Numbered from the stretch's first letter, positions 22,972 through 35,074 are shown. The stretch is 64,000 nt of DNA from Papaver somniferum (GCF_003573695.1 NC_039364.1:67786256-67850255), one strand, 5' to 3'. Made by a program: numbers and translations. The notes: generated by a model from the letters alone, not told the origin.

Positions 22972-23169
22972 AAATCAAAATTTCTTGGATTAAGAGTGTT
23001 TGAGTTGAAGAGTTTTTTAAACCGTTATGCAGAACAAATGAATGGAAATAGGATAACGGAAAAAACCTATTTGTTCCCTGAACGTTATGAGGAGCGCGAA
23101 CGTGTATTTGTGTTGTGGATACACGAACATATGACTTCAGGTCTGCAATTTTATCAGAACTTTACATAA
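22972..23169 (+). pseudogene. Possible protein-coding remnant, unknown
   Basis: A 65-codon open stretch with protein-like composition (for example FLGLRVFELKSFLNRYAEQ and YEERERVFVLWIHEHM) ends in TAA. A GTAAG splice-donor-like site follows at about 23228. There is no ATG at its beginning. I do not recognise the family. It could be an exon fragment of a host or transposon gene, or chance. Confidence 0.25.
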
Positions 23170-23390
23170 CTCTCGGTGGATGCTCGTGTTCCAAAGAAAG
23201 CTTAAATGGTTTTTAGGAGTATTGAAGGTAAGAACCACAATATATTTCCATCGTTTCATTATAAATTTTGAAATGGTGAATGTATTAAATCAACAATGAC
23301 ATTATTTTTAGTATTTGTGGTATACTTACTTCCTTATTTGTGAACCTTATCTTCACGATAACACTATTTTTTTGTCATACGGAAGTAACT

Positions 23391-23578
23391 TTTTTTTTTT
23401 GAAGGAAATATGGGTTTTAACAACCCGAAATTATTAAATTACCTCATTAAAATTGAGGTTTGAAGGATACATAGTGGTGGAGAATAAGCATTCCACCAAT
23501 TGGAATCAGTAACACCAATATCAATTACATCATTAGAAAACAGAAAAGAAAGTACTATGTTAAATGCTTCCATGTAAA
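23391..23578 (-). mobile_element. Short non-LTR retrotransposon insertion (LINE 3' end or SINE)
   Basis: A T-run at 23390-23400 is the poly(A) tail on the - strand. Just inside is a hairpin, GGGTTgttaaAACCC, of the kind found at plant LINE/SINE 3' ends. Flanking duplications GGAAGTAA stand at 23381-23388 and 23579-23586. Length is 188 bp. I see no clear pol III A/B boxes, so a 5'-truncated LINE is as likely as a SINE. Confidence 0.6.
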
Positions 23579-23700
23579 GGAAGTAATATTCCCAAAATAA
23601 TATAATCAATGCCAATTTTGACTTTGTTTACTGAAGAGGATCATCGTCCATGATGTAATTGATAACAATGAAGCAACAACACCACAAAAAAATACCAACT

Positions 23701-26106
23701 TGGCTAAACCAAGAAATGGCCGTTCCAGACTTGCTTCGGTCACAAAGTCAAGAAGATGGGGTTGATCTTAGGGAGGGAAGCGAAGAAGGTGTTGAGATTG
23801 TGAAGGTGTTGGCTATTTATGACTTGTATCAGAATGTTGAACTGGCTTGCACAATGTAAGCTATCAGTTCTGGGTGTTTTCTGGATACTGTGACAACACT
23901 TGGTTTCTCTGTCTTTTAAAATATGTGAAGGACCTATTTATACAAGTCATTGAGCGCAAACCTTCATCTCGTAGGAAGTGGAGGAAGTTGAGTGATGGAG
24001 TGTGGGGTCGTGTAGGTGGTTATACGATCACGTCTTAGCCCACTTCCCTCATCACCTTAACCGTCCATGCCTCCTGACACGTTCTTGTAAATGGGAGCGC
24101 TGCACGGCGCACGCTATAAACCGCCAGACCAATACCCCAGTAAGTATCCCCCAGTTTGTGACATGCTTGATGTCTCGAATAAGTGGATCGTAGGATCCAC
24201 GGGAATAGCATACGGTGCTAGGTTAAATAATTGAGCTTTTTAAGAAAACAATATTCATGAAATATTGCGTATAATGCATGTAATGCATCGAATACAATCA
24301 ATATGTATGAAGCATCGCAATTTTAAAGCTTAACGGAGTAAGTCGCGGATTAAGCGTCTTAAAATAGCTGCATGTCCAACCATCTTCGAGTGATCGTTTG
24401 AAGGCCGCATGGGCGGGCCATCCCTTGACCGATCACTCCTTGTGGTAGAGTGACGGACGGTGATCACCAAGGTGCCTCATTGGCCGTTTAACTCTTAGCC
24501 TAGGTTGTCTGACCAAGCTGGCAAAGTTGGACGGACGAGATGATCTGCGGCACACGTTTGCGACCGTTGATGGATTTTAGGGTTTTAAAGAGGTGCGTAA
24601 GCATCACTCTTTAGCTTGACCGAAATCAAGCATGGACAAAGTTTCTGGTGGGACCGACCGGGAATGTGTGTACAGGCTTGCCGGTGTACAAGTCCACGCC
24701 ACTCTGTCTCGCGGAGGTGCGGTTTAGGCCACTCAATTTTTCTGGAAAAGGTGAGTGGCCGTGATCGATTTGCGATAGAAATCCTTTGCCACAAAGGATT
24801 TGGGAACTGCGTGACATGCCTCCTTTGGGCGTGCGTTTCGAGGCGTTCGGCCGTGGTTGGCCTAGGCCGATCGGTCATACGCATAGGTGGGCCTACGCTG
24901 ATCACGTTGATGCTCTTGGTACCTCATAAGTGTATATCTACACCCTCTTTTTAGGCTGGCGAAGATGGATGGACGCGATCAAACTGTTATGCCGCGCCGC
25001 AAACCCTAATTAGGGTTTTAAAACGGTCACGCACGCGTGACTTTGGCCAATCGGTTTGGCAAGCTATGTTTCTCCTTTGGAGAGGTCGATTATGTAGGGC
25101 CCACGTTGGGCTGACGGTGAACATATGTGCACCTCCCTGATGATCCTTGGTGCGATCTAAGCCATCCAAACATGCTGGCGAAGTTGGATGGTTGTAATCG
25201 ATTTAAGACGCTAGTGGGATTTCCGCGACCCTTTAAGCATCACGTCAGCCACACTTCGAGCAAGCGTTCATCGCTCTAGGGCTAGGTCGTGATAAAACCG
25301 ATCAGGTGGATGAGGAGTGGGCACACTAATGTGTTCATTAGTACTTCACTGATCAATCGGGGATGATATAATCCGTCCAACCCGGCTGGTGAAGTTGGAC
25401 GGTCATGATGATTTTAAGACTGCTATGAGCGGTCTTGCTCGTTTGAGCCTTCCCCAAAGCAACGCGGCCATCCCTCTTTGGGGCCGACATTTAACATGCG
25501 TTAGGGGTATAGCGTGGTGTTCGACCGGCTAGGGCATAGGCGGGCCCGTCGGTGAACATCACGGTGATTGCCTGCCCCTGTTAGGGTTCGTCTAGGCTAG
25601 TTAAATTATGCGGCCAACTTGCATGGCCATGATCGTTTCTGAGACTGACATGGGCAGTCCATATTTCCCTTAGGGATTTAAACATGCTCGATCGGGCTAA
25701 CATAAGCGCACCGACATAGGGTTCTCTTTGGTTAGAGAATGGTATGGCCTGCGGGGATTTCGTGCATACCTCACTATTGACACTTGGAGATTCGTGTTAC
25801 TCTGCTGAGAGTAAACACTTAGTCATCATGCCGCACCAATAATGAGAGTCCTGCTGAGAATAACATGGGTAATACAAGGCAACTCGTGCATTAATTGATA
25901 ATGTTATAAATACACCGAATATTTGGGAGTGTTGCTACATGCACTATTCTGAGTGAATTTTTTATATCTATTTAATTGCTTCAAATAAATAGAACGAGAG
26001 GATTTATGCGCTCATCGTTTGTCAAATGGCCTTACCCTTTGCAGGATGTCGGCACACTAAATATGGTTTTACAATTTTAGCCTTGAACTAAAATCCACCA
26101 TCAACA
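23701..26106 (-). repeat. 3' LTR of the Tat-like element, truncated
   Basis: Collinear with 30672-33074 at high identity by eye. Its - strand start TGTTGATGGTGGATTTT is intact at 26106, preceded by a purine stretch AGGCAGGGGACTTAA. The other end stops near 23701, so about 130 bp of the LTR terminus are missing. TATA box at 23935-23942 (- strand TATAAATA). Confidence 0.85.
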
Positions 26107-26531
26107 TTAAGTCCCCTGCCTAGCACGTAATAGTTACACTATTGTGGGGTAGGCATTAGATGGTGACAAATAAAAATAAATTCACAGGAAAGGTTTCAGC
26201 GTGTGTTACCAAGATGGAGTCTGGCTCGTTCTTTGGGCGAGATGCGTTTCTTCTTATTGCACGGCAACAACCCTCAAATATTCGATAAACATCCACTGAT
26301 CGCTATCCCGCATTTGTAGCTTTTGCAGACGACAAGTGGAGACTCCTTTTCTTCCCGGGACCTTGTTAACTTGTGAAATATAAAGAAGAACCTGAGTTCT
26401 TCTTCCATCGCAGAATTGTTTCTTTCCTTATCCCAGGTATTGCTCCATGTCTATTACACAACTTGATCTTCCGATTGATCATGTTTTTTTTTTAATATAA
26501 TCATAATCATAACCTCTTCCCGCAAGATCTC

Positions 26532-27143
26532 ATGGAGGCTGCTGGTAATGACTAATCTGGTACCTCTCCAGAAACAAGTTTCGAAGCCAACAAACCTGAG
26601 GTTGATAATGTGTTCGAGGAGGTGATGGATAAAATTGATGTTCCGCTTCGCGAGGTTGATCGCGCTATACGGGGCATGTCGATTTTGCATTTGCACATTG
26701 CTCGAGAACGCGCTCAAAACCTTTTGACTTCAATCGATAGAGAGGAGAAATGGAGACATGATGAGGCTTCGCAACCACCGGTAAGCACGAGAGCTGAGAG
26801 GTTTGCAGCGCGGCTAATGAGGCGACGAGTTGAATATGAATGGCCGGGTGAGGATAAGCGCGATTATGTGATTCGTGATGGTGTGATAATCCTTGATTCT
26901 GATATAGATGAACCCGCGCGTCCAAAGGTTGTCAGCACAATCTCCCATGCTGCATTGGTCTTTAAAGAAGATACGTAAGTTGTTCCTATTGAGGACGTTG
27001 AAGCGGAGAACGTTGCTGACTTCGCAGAAATATCAGAGAGAGAAGCAGAGGTAGATCCGGAAGAAGGAATTGCGGCCGATGACAACGGTGTTGAAGAAGA
27101 CTCCGGCAATGTTGAAGGCATGTTTGATCTCCTTGATGATTAA
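26532..27143 (+). pseudogene. Antisense ORF of the Tat-like element (two in-frame stops)
   Basis: This frame runs against the element, between the deleted pol and the 3' LTR. It opens with ATG at 26532 and ends with TAA at 27141-27143, 203 codons, interrupted only by TAA at 26553 and 26976. Both are single-base stops; the frame is otherwise kept. The product is acidic at both ends, with a central helical-looking part (REVDRAIRGMSILHLHIARE) and a basic patch (RFAARLMRRRVEYEW), then a Glu/Asp-rich tail ending in FDLLDD. Extra ORFs, some antisense, are known in Tat-lineage plant elements; their function is unknown. I do not assign one. Confidence 0.6.
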
Positions 27144-27748
27144 ACCTCCTTATTCCATGTTCCCCCCTTTTTTTGGACGAGTACTTTCTCGTAATTTGTG
27201 AACACTTTCTCCTTGTACTCAGTGGAGATTTACTTAATTGAATAAGGGTTCCATATTGTTTTGATATAAATATTCCAATATGGGTGTATCAAATCCTTCT
27301 TAGGTTCATGTGATTGCACGTTATTCTTGTGATGAAAAATAATGCTATAATGAAACACCGCGAACATGCCTGTGCTCCTGACATGAGGTCTGCCTGATTT
27401 CCGTCGGAGTAGACTACTCAAAGCGCTTTTCCTTCTTCTCCTCTGTACATATTTCTATTCCACCAACGTTTTCTAAAGGATACGAAATGTTTCTTTTAGG
27501 GTTTTCTTTCTAGTTTAATCTAGTGGGTAATGATGGTTTAGGTTGACTCGGAATTCTGTGTCATGTTTTAAGAGGCAAAGAAATTCGTAAAAGGGAACAG
27601 TACTTTGATTAATTGAAAATTGAAACCCTAATAATTATGAATGCAAATAGTGCAATCATTTTGGAGGAATTACAAACACTGCATTAGAGGGAAATTGTTG
27701 GAGGAACTACTACGGAGAATACTGGAGAAAAGGGGTAGTACAACGCTT

Positions 27749-28060
27749 CTAGGTATTGTAGGGCTTAAGCCATCGTGAGTGAATCGTCACGCCCTCAAGC
27801 TTGTCAGCGTTGATGATCTTGCAATAGCCGCCTAGGATGACATCTGTTACCAAATACGGTTCATCCTCCTTCGTTACTGGAAAATCAGATTGGGTAGTCA
27901 ACTTCACCACCACGTTTCCAACTCGAAACGTGGTCATCTTTGTTACCATATCTTCTATTTGAAACGGATTTGGGATCGGCACAACACCTTGATTCTGGGA
28001 CACGTTGTCTCTGACTGCTTCCAGGCTCTTAGCAAAACGCTTGAAAGGACCGGCACCCAT
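27749..28060 (-). pseudogene. Possible integrase C-terminal tail fragment
   Basis: The frame ends at 27749 with PYLVTDVILGGYCKIINADK and then SRWLKPYN. The pattern (PY, hydrophobic run, GGY, W/LK-Y end) resembles the C-terminal SH3-like part of Gypsy integrases, such as EGPY...LKKYY. No D-D-E core precedes it. It overlaps in another frame with the end of the protease ORF, so a frameshift or deletion junction lies between. Function is inferred from position and pattern only. Confidence 0.4.
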
Positions 28061-28620
28061 TCACATCTCTTAGTGGCGGTTAGGTTGTTGATCGAAACAA
28101 GTACCCGAGCCTCAGCAGGAAGAGGTTTTACTGTTTGTAAAAAAGGTTGTTCGATGAGACTTACTTGGGCTCGGAACCTTTTAAGGTATGAGTTCGGGCT
28201 TTCTCCATGAAGTTGTGTCACATTTGTAAGGTGTTGATACAACAACAAATAATTTTCAGGATTTGACGGTTCATTGGAGATTCTTTCAGGTATTGAAATC
28301 GGCAGAGGACACACTCCCAGTGCTGTTTTGTTGTCGTGTATCCACGGGCGTCCCAGGACCATGTCGTAATTCGGATATTCTTTTATTATGTAAAATTTAG
28401 CCTGTGTTAGAGCATCGCCTATTTTAACTTCAAGGTCAATGCATCCATAGGTGTTTCTGAATTCTCCTTCTGACCCCCTGATCACGGTTGGGCTGCGAAT
28501 AGCTTCCTGTTTTGAAATCTTTGCGGCTCTCAGAGTCTTGACGGTGATGATGTTGAATTCGGAGGCTGCATCAATCAATGTGTTGTTGAACTCGGCATCC
28601 TTCAAACGAGTGACGGTCAA
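27955..28620 (-). pseudogene. Aspartic protease region with a gag-like C-terminal segment
   Basis: The first ~100 residues look like a Gypsy aspartic protease: IDAASEFNIITVKTLRAAK in place of the usual D-T/S-G motif, then YDMVLGRPWIHD matching the protease C-terminal ILGRPWL motif. The catalytic DSGAS-type motif reads DAASE here, so activity is doubtful. Next comes LTNVTQLHGESPNSYLKRFR, resembling the end of a gag capsid domain rather than reverse transcriptase. This suggests a deletion or a composite origin. The ORF ends out of frame with the following tail. Confidence 0.55.
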
Positions 28621-28733
28621 GAGTCCCCAGTTCCCCTTACTGGGTACAAACGCCTGCCTGACACAATGCGGTTGAGGGATGCAAATATGTCTTGACGTTG
28701 TGCCTTGGAGAAATACAGGATTTCACACAAATG

Positions 28734-30458
28734 TTACATCATAGATTGTACAGTCTTGTGAACAGAATCCCCGGAGATCATGCAGCTCCTAATAGGGAGA
28801 GGGTCCCTATGAACACCTTTGTTTCCTAACTGGAGCTCTTCTGCCTCCACCTTTTCTTTTAAAATGTGTTTCAACTTGTTGCAATCCTTAGTCGGGTCAT
28901 GGACGAACCTATGGTAACGACAATATTTGGGATTTGCCATCTCTTCCTCGGTCGGCAGTCGTCTAATAGGAGGTAGCTTGATCGCGTTATCTTGAATCCA
29001 CACCTCTAAGAGTTCTATGACTTCATTCATGGGAAACGGGAAGTCCGGGATGGTATCATCAGCTTCTTGCACATGAGTTTTTCCCGCTCCCTTTCGAGAT
29101 GAAGTTGTTTGCGTTGGAGCTGCACACTTGGGTTGTTGCTCTGTTGCTGAGGCTTTCCGTTTTCCTCCTTCGCCCACCACGCTCAAAGAAGGACCAGTAT
29201 TATATTTCTTGTTGATGAGCCGCCTGCTTCCTCGATTCTCACGTGTATCTTCCTTTCGAACAACTCTGGTTCTTTTCAATAATGCTGGGATTGTTGTGGC
29301 CGATCGCTCAGCGGCTTCATGGAGCTCAGAAAATGTTTGAAAGCCCAGATTCTCTAACAAAGCACGGTATATGGGAACCATTCTATTAATGTATAACTCC
29401 ACCAAATGGCGTTCGGTGACATTAGGATCATGACAATCCAACGCTTGAATCTTGAACCTCTTAACGAAGTCATTTGGATGTTCGTTGTTCCGTTGAAAGA
29501 TTCTTCCCAAGTCTGAAAAGGTGATCTGCTCAGACACGAAGAAATACTTCCTGTAGAAGGCACTGACCATCTCACTCCAATTGGATACGTTGTTAGGTGC
29601 GATGTTGTTGTACCAGGTGTACACTCTTCCGGTAAGTGACTTCAAGAACTCTTTCTGGCGAAGAACATGATTATATTCATGTTCCCCTAAAGATTCTAAA
29701 AATCGAGAGATATATTTACGAGCGTTACCAGTACCATCATAAAGGGAGAATTGATGAGAGGTGTAGCCTCTTGGAAGGGGAATCCGTTGCACATCTTGAG
29801 GGTATGAAGGATGATGATGGTGCATGTCCATCGAATTTCCTTTGCCCCGTCTTTGAAGGAGTCGCTCCAGGTCCTCACGCGCAATGAAGCTGGATGACTG
29901 GTCCCTTTCCCTTGAGCGCTCAGGAGCAACACGAGTTTCTTCGTCCAGGTAGGCCCGTGCTGAAGTGCCAGCTCCAAGTGTATTGACTGCGCTCCTTGTT
30001 GGCTCCGGGGGATGTCATGACTCCTGTGGAAATCGCTCAGTCAATGTCTTGAGAAAAGTGAGTACCTCTCTCTGAGTTGTAGCCATGTCCGTCTGAGTTT
30101 TAGCAAGAACCTCCTGCCTTTCCATCAAATCCACAATGGTAATAGGGGGTTGTCCTGCTCTTGTTCCTCCAGTCCCTCACCCTGATGGGGGAGTGGCAGC
30201 CGTTCTAGTGACGACTAGAGGCGTTATACTTGAAGAAATGCTGGGGTTTGTGGTTGCTCTGGCTCTAGTGATAGGAGGCCTCACACCCGCTGGAATATTT
30301 CCTGCTCCGCTGGTGTTGGTGGTAGAGGAGACAGGTCCACGAGATGTATTGATCACATTCTGCGCGGCAGCTCCACTGACAGGGATATCGACACCAAGAG
30401 TGTTGTCGGCGCTAGTTCCATCGGAATTGATCGATGATCCTGACCTAAGTTCTACCAT
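28734..30458 (-). pseudogene. gag: Gag of the Tat-like element (two in-frame stops)
   Basis: One frame of 575 codons runs from ATG at 30458 to the stop at 28734, with TGA at 30177-30179 and 30015-30017. After an Ala/Thr/Ser-rich start it has a capsid region (YISRFLESLGEHEYNHVLRQ; LTGRVYTWYNNI; HPNDFVKRFKIQALDC) and a C-terminal zinc-knuckle-like motif YCRYHRFVHDPTKDCNKL, as in Tat/Athila-type Gag. The section after the second stop (29831 on) is open for 365 codons. Confidence 0.8.
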
Positions 30459-30516
30459 CTTGCAATTTGAATAAATTGAAATGAAATTGAAAATTGATCT
30501 TGCAACCGAGAGATTA

Positions 30517-30538
30517 ATCTCCCACTGTGGTCGCCAAT
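30517..30538 (-). other. Probable primer-binding site of the Tat-like element
   Basis: Directly inside the 5' LTR on the - strand stands TTGGCGACCACAGTGGGA. TGGCG-type primer sites are usual for Tat-related Gypsy elements. I cannot name the tRNA with certainty. Confidence 0.5.
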
Positions 30539-33074
30539 TGTTTATGGGTAAAAATTATTTCTGCTGGTTTTGGTAATTTTGGGTGTGTGTGGATGAGAAA
30601 TGAATCTAAACCCTAAAAAAATGCACTGCACGGGAGTGCTTTTTGATTCGAGAGATCAATCTATACAATTCTGGCCTAAACCAAGAAATGGCTGTTCCAT
30701 ACTTGCTTCGGTCACAAAGTGAAGGAGATGGGGTTGATCTTAGGGAGGGAAGTGAAGAAGGTGTTGAAATTGTGAAGGTGTTGGTTGTTTATGACTTGTA
30801 TCAAAATGTTGAACTGGCTTGCACAATATAAGCTATCAGTTCTGGGTGTTTTCTGGATATCGTGACAACACTTGGTTTCTCTTTCTTTTAAAATAGGTGA
30901 AGGACCTATTTATACAAGTCGTTGAACGCAAACCTTCATCTCGTAAGAAGTGGAGGAAGTTGAGTGATGGAGTAGTGGGGTCATGTAGGTGGTTATACGA
31001 TCACGTCTTGGCCCACTTCCCTCATCACCTTAACCGTCCATGCCTCCTGACACGTTCTTGTAAATGGGAACGTTGCACGCCGCACACTGTAAACCGCCAT
31101 ACCAATACCCCAGTAAGTATCCCCTAGTTTGTGACATGCTTGATGTCTCGAATGAGTGGATCGTGGGACCCACAGGAAGCAGCATACGGTGCTAGGTTAA
31201 ATAATTGAGCTTTTTAAGAAATCGATATTCATGAAATATCGTGTATACTTTATGCATGTAATGCATCGAATACAATCAATATGTATGAAGCATCGCTGTT
31301 TTAAATCTTAACGGAGTAAGTCGTGGATTAAGCGTATTAAAATAGCTGCATGCCCAACCATCTTCGAGTGATCGTTTGAAGGCCGCATGGGCGGGCCATC
31401 CCTTGACCGATCACTCCATATGGTAGAGTGACGGACGATGATCACCAAGGTGCCTCATTGGTCGTTTAACTCTTAGCCTAGGTTGTCTGACCAAGCTGGC
31501 AAAGTTGGAAGGACGAGATGATCTGCGGCACACGTTTGCGACCGTTGATAGATTTTAGGGTTTTAAAGAGGTGCGCAAGCATCACTCTTTATCTTGACCG
31601 AAATCAAGCATGGAAAAAGTTTCTGGTGGGACCGACCGGGCATGCATGTAGACGGCTTGCCGATGTACAAGTCCACGCCACTCTGTCTCGCGGAGGTGCG
31701 ATCTAGGCCACTCAATTTGTCTGGCAAAGGTGAGTGGTCGTGATCGATTTGCGATAGAAATCCTTTGCCGCAAAGGATTTGGGAACTGCGTGACATGCCT
31801 CCTTTGGGCGTGCGCTTCGAGGCTCTCGGCCTAGGCCAACCGGTCACACGCATAGGTGGGCCTACGCTGATCACGTTGATACTCTTGGTACCTCTTAAGT
31901 CTACATCTACACCTTTCGCTTAGGCTGGCGAAGATGGATGGACGCGATCGAACTGTTATGCAGTGCCGCAAACCCTAATTAGGGTTTTAAAACGGTCACG
32001 CACGCGTGACTTTGGCCAATCGGTTTGGCAAGATATGTTTCTCCTTTGGAGAGGTCGATTGTGTGGGGCCCACGTTGGGCTGACGGTGAACGTATGTGCA
32101 CCTCCTTGATGATTCTAGGCGCGATCTAAGCCATCCAAACATGTTGGCGAAGTTGGATGGTTCTGATCGGTTTAAGACGCTAGTGGGATTTCCGCGACCC
32201 TTTAAGCATCACGTCAGCCACACTTAGAGCAAGCGTTCATTGCCCTAGGGATCGTTCGTGAGAAAACCGATCAGGTGGATGAGGAGTGGGCCCGCTAATG
32301 TGTGCATTAGTAATTCACTGATCAATTGTGGGATGATCTAATCCGTCCAACCAGGCTGGTGAAGTTGGACGGTCATGATGATTTTAAGACTGCTTTGAGC
32401 GGTCTTGCTCGTTTGAGCCTTCCCCAAAGCAACGCGGCCATCCCTCTTTGGGGACGTCATTTGACAGGCGTTAAGGGTATAGCATGGTGTTCGAACGGTT
32501 ACGGCATAGGCGGCCCCTCCGGTGAACATCACGGTGATTGCTTGCTCTTGTTAGGGTTCGTCTAGGCTAGTTAAATTATGCGGCCAACTTGCGTGGCCGT
32601 GATCATTTCTGAGACTGGCATGGACAGTACATATTTCCCTTAGGGAATTAAACATGCTCGATCGGGCTAGCATAAGCGCACCGACACAGGGTTCTCTTTG
32701 GTTAATAGTGGTATGGCCTGAGGGTATTTCGTGCATACCTCACTATTGACACTTGGAGATTCGTGTTACTCTGCTAAGAGTAAACACTCAGTCGTCATGC
32801 CGCACCAATAATGAGAGTCCTGCTGAGAACAGCACAGGAAATACAAGGCAACTCATGCATTAATTAATAATGCTATAAATACACAGAATATTTAGGAATG
32901 TTGCTACATGCACTATTCTGAGTGAATTTTGTATATCTATTGAATTGCTTCAAATAAATAGAACGAGAGGGTTTATGCGCTCATCGTTTGTCAAATGGCC
33001 TTACCCTTGCAGGATGTCGGCACACTAAATCTGGTTTTATAATTTTAGCCCTGAACTAAAATCCACCATCAACA
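30539..33074 (-). repeat. 5' LTR of the Tat-like element (2536 bp)
   Basis: On the - strand it starts TGTTGATGGTGGATTTTAG and ends ACCCATAAACA. The start matches the solo LTRs at 3641, 42669 and 52771; the end matches that at 3641. A - strand TATA box is at 30907-30914. The + strand open frames inside (for example 32326-32565) have no support. Confidence 0.85.
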
Positions 33075-33336
33075 CCTTGGTGAAGATTATCTTCCTTCCC
33101 AACCTCCACCATAGAAAATCGGCGTATTTTGGTATCCCAATAATCAAATGGGTTCATCGTCGACTGGGCAGCCATTTTCTCTGGAACAAAAGACTATATC
33201 TTTGTAGGGAGATAGTATTATTGTTCCAATTAGTAATGAAGGTCTCAAAAGGGATTTTCAGAGATTCCATGAGATGCAAATACTTAGGGATAGCATGATA
33301 TATGACATATTTACTCTGGGGTATTCCATTTGTGGT

Positions 33337-33462
33337 GGTGTAAGTTCAAGTAGTGATGGTGTAGGTTCAACTCATGGTGGTGTAGGTTCGAGTCTTGGTG
33401 GTGTACGTTCAAGTCGTGGTACCGTAAGTTCAAGTCCTAGTGGTGGAAGTTGGAGAAGTTTG
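33337..33462 (+). repeat. 21-bp tandem repeat, 6 copies
   Basis: Units like GGTGGTGTAGGTTCAAGTCGT occur in register. They encode heptads GGV-x-SS-x in the frame described for 33274-34081. Confidence 0.85.
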
Positions 33463-33640
33463 AGAAGTCGTGGAATTCATTAAAGTCTTCGTTATACTCC
33501 AAATGTAGTGGTAGATACTCAACTTGTAGCAGGTGATGAAATCGTTGACATGGAAACAACTCATGAAGGTTTGTTTAATTAATTTCTAACCGAAACTTTG
33601 ACTCCTAGTGGTGGGTTGAACATTGAAGCACCTAGGAAAT

Positions 33641-34006
33641 CTCCTCTTTATACCACAATTGCCCCAACCACATCAAGATTTCACACATTTCAAGCTCACC
33701 CATTTCAAAATTTCTATTATATTCTCTTCGCACGAACGATCCCCCTCAGATTACTTCAAGGTTTTGGAAATGATTCTCCTAATGAGACTCAACCACCAAG
33801 TGAGACTCAAATCAGTGAGTTATCTCCTCTTTATACCACAATTCTCTCAACCATATCAGGATTTCACTTATTTCAAGCTCAACCATTTCAAGATTTCTAT
33901 CGTATTCTCCTCCGCACGAATAATCCCCCTCAGATTACTTCAAGGTTTTGGAGATGATTCTCTTGATGAGACTCAACCACCAAGTGAGACTCAAACCGGT
34001 GAGTTA
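33641..34006 (+). repeat. 183-bp tandem duplication
   Basis: Two units starting CTCCTCTTTATACCACAATT and ending near AGTGAGACTCAAA(T/C)C(A/G)GTGAG lie head to tail. They differ by scattered substitutions and small indels; the period is 183 bp. Confidence 0.85.
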
Positions 34007-34081
34007 TTTGTTAGGTTAAACACTACACTTGATCCGGAAAAGCTGACGGGATGGATCTTTAACGGTCAGGAAAATCTGTAG

Positions 34082-35010
34082 TTTATGAATGTAATTTAAT
34101 TTCAAGTGCTTGATGTAGTTGTTTTCTTTTTATTTATGAAAATTATCTTAAAATTAATGTTCAAATCCAAACGGGGTTTTACATTTCATTAAGTTTTAAT
34201 TAGACCTAACATTTAATTAAAAAAATGCAATCGAATAACATAACAATATTATTGCAGCACTTAATCAACATTAAATCCATGCACATGAATCTTATAAAGT
34301 TCATATCATTCATCATGTTTAAACCGTATTCTGTTTGCTTCAACAAATTTGGAATGAGTTGTAATTTAAAAAAAACAGATAAATAATAAGTTAATATAAT
34401 TTTAAATAAATAAAACTGAATCATTAAAAAAAAGTAAAAAGTTATTAAGATACTCACTTGTTCACTGATGGATAATCATCCATAAAATTTTCTCATAATT
34501 TCTCATATCCTTATTGATAAAGGAAAATCTATTTTGAAGGCTCTCATTGGTTTTTCTTGAATTTTCATTAAACCTTTAAAACACATTGTCCCATAAATTA
34601 AAAATGGTTAAACTCCGTCACTTTCAACTGATATCCAGGATCGAATAAGAGCAACATATTCTTCTCGAGTGACGAGAAAGCACCAACCATTTCGGTGTAG
34701 AGAAGGTATAAGTTGAATTGTATGAGTTCGAATATTTATAGAGGATTAGTTTTTAGCCGTTGAATGATGAACCACTGAGTGAACTACATAGTACCAGGCG
34801 ATGAAGATAAAGCCACTAGCGATAAAAACTTAACCGAGCGATATAGTGACATGAAGTGATGAAGTTTCAATCGCTCGCCAGAGACTATATCGCGACTGGC
34901 TGGGTGACATGTTTATCACTTAATTAGTAATATTTGCCACCTTGCCATATTCATAATGGGCACAAAAGTGCCAAATCCTTACATTTGCAAGGTATATAAG
35001 AACCGGCCTA
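34082..35010. other. Unassigned AT-rich stretch
   Basis: Very AT-rich, especially 34200-34450, with no coding signal. A small GCGATxxAG-rich patch lies near 34800-34920. No repeat boundary was recognised. Confidence 0.5.
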
Positions 35011-35074
35011 AGGGCAATTCCGATGGAGTTTGTTCATTTTGCTTCCACTATGAAATGAACAAACACAGAAAATG

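Larger units (their letters stand above)
23701..33074 (-). mobile_element. Tat-like Ty3/Gypsy element, pol-deleted, with antisense ORF
   Basis: Read on the - strand: 5' LTR 33074-30539, primer site region just after it, gag 30458-28734, protease around 28620-28300, a gag-like piece, a possible integrase tail ending 27749, then an oppositely oriented ORF (26532-27143 on +) and the 3' LTR 26106-23701. Reverse transcriptase, RNase H and the integrase core are absent. The Gag zinc-knuckle-like CRYHRFVHDPTKDC and the extra antisense ORF before the 3' LTR fit the Tat lineage; this assignment is an inference. The 3' LTR lacks its last ~130 bp, so the target duplication cannot be tested. Confidence 0.75.
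33274..34081 (+). pseudogene. Decayed repetitive ORF, unknown
   Basis: One frame is readable from 33274 to 33957 with two stops (33481, ~33579), and a shifted frame carries on to a stop at 34079. It begins with six 21-bp units (33337-33462) encoding Gly/Ser-rich heptads like GGVGSSL. It then has two 183-bp units (33641-33823 and 33824-34006) in phase, each holding PPSETQ. The tail is ELFVRLNTTLDPEKLTGW. I do not recognise the family; a transposon ORF is possible. Every repeat period is a multiple of three, which suggests it was once translated. Confidence 0.4.

Noticed and set aside
24585..24954. Overlapping 106- and 112-codon ORFs on both strands, and the copy near 31563-31874
   Set aside because: They lie within the GC-richer part of the Tat-like LTRs, are on both strands, and differ between the two LTRs by stops.
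26864..27121. Ser/Thr-rich ORF on the - strand
   Set aside because: It is the reverse of the Glu/Asp-rich tail of the antisense ORF, which turns GAA/GAT codons into Ser/Thr-like ones.
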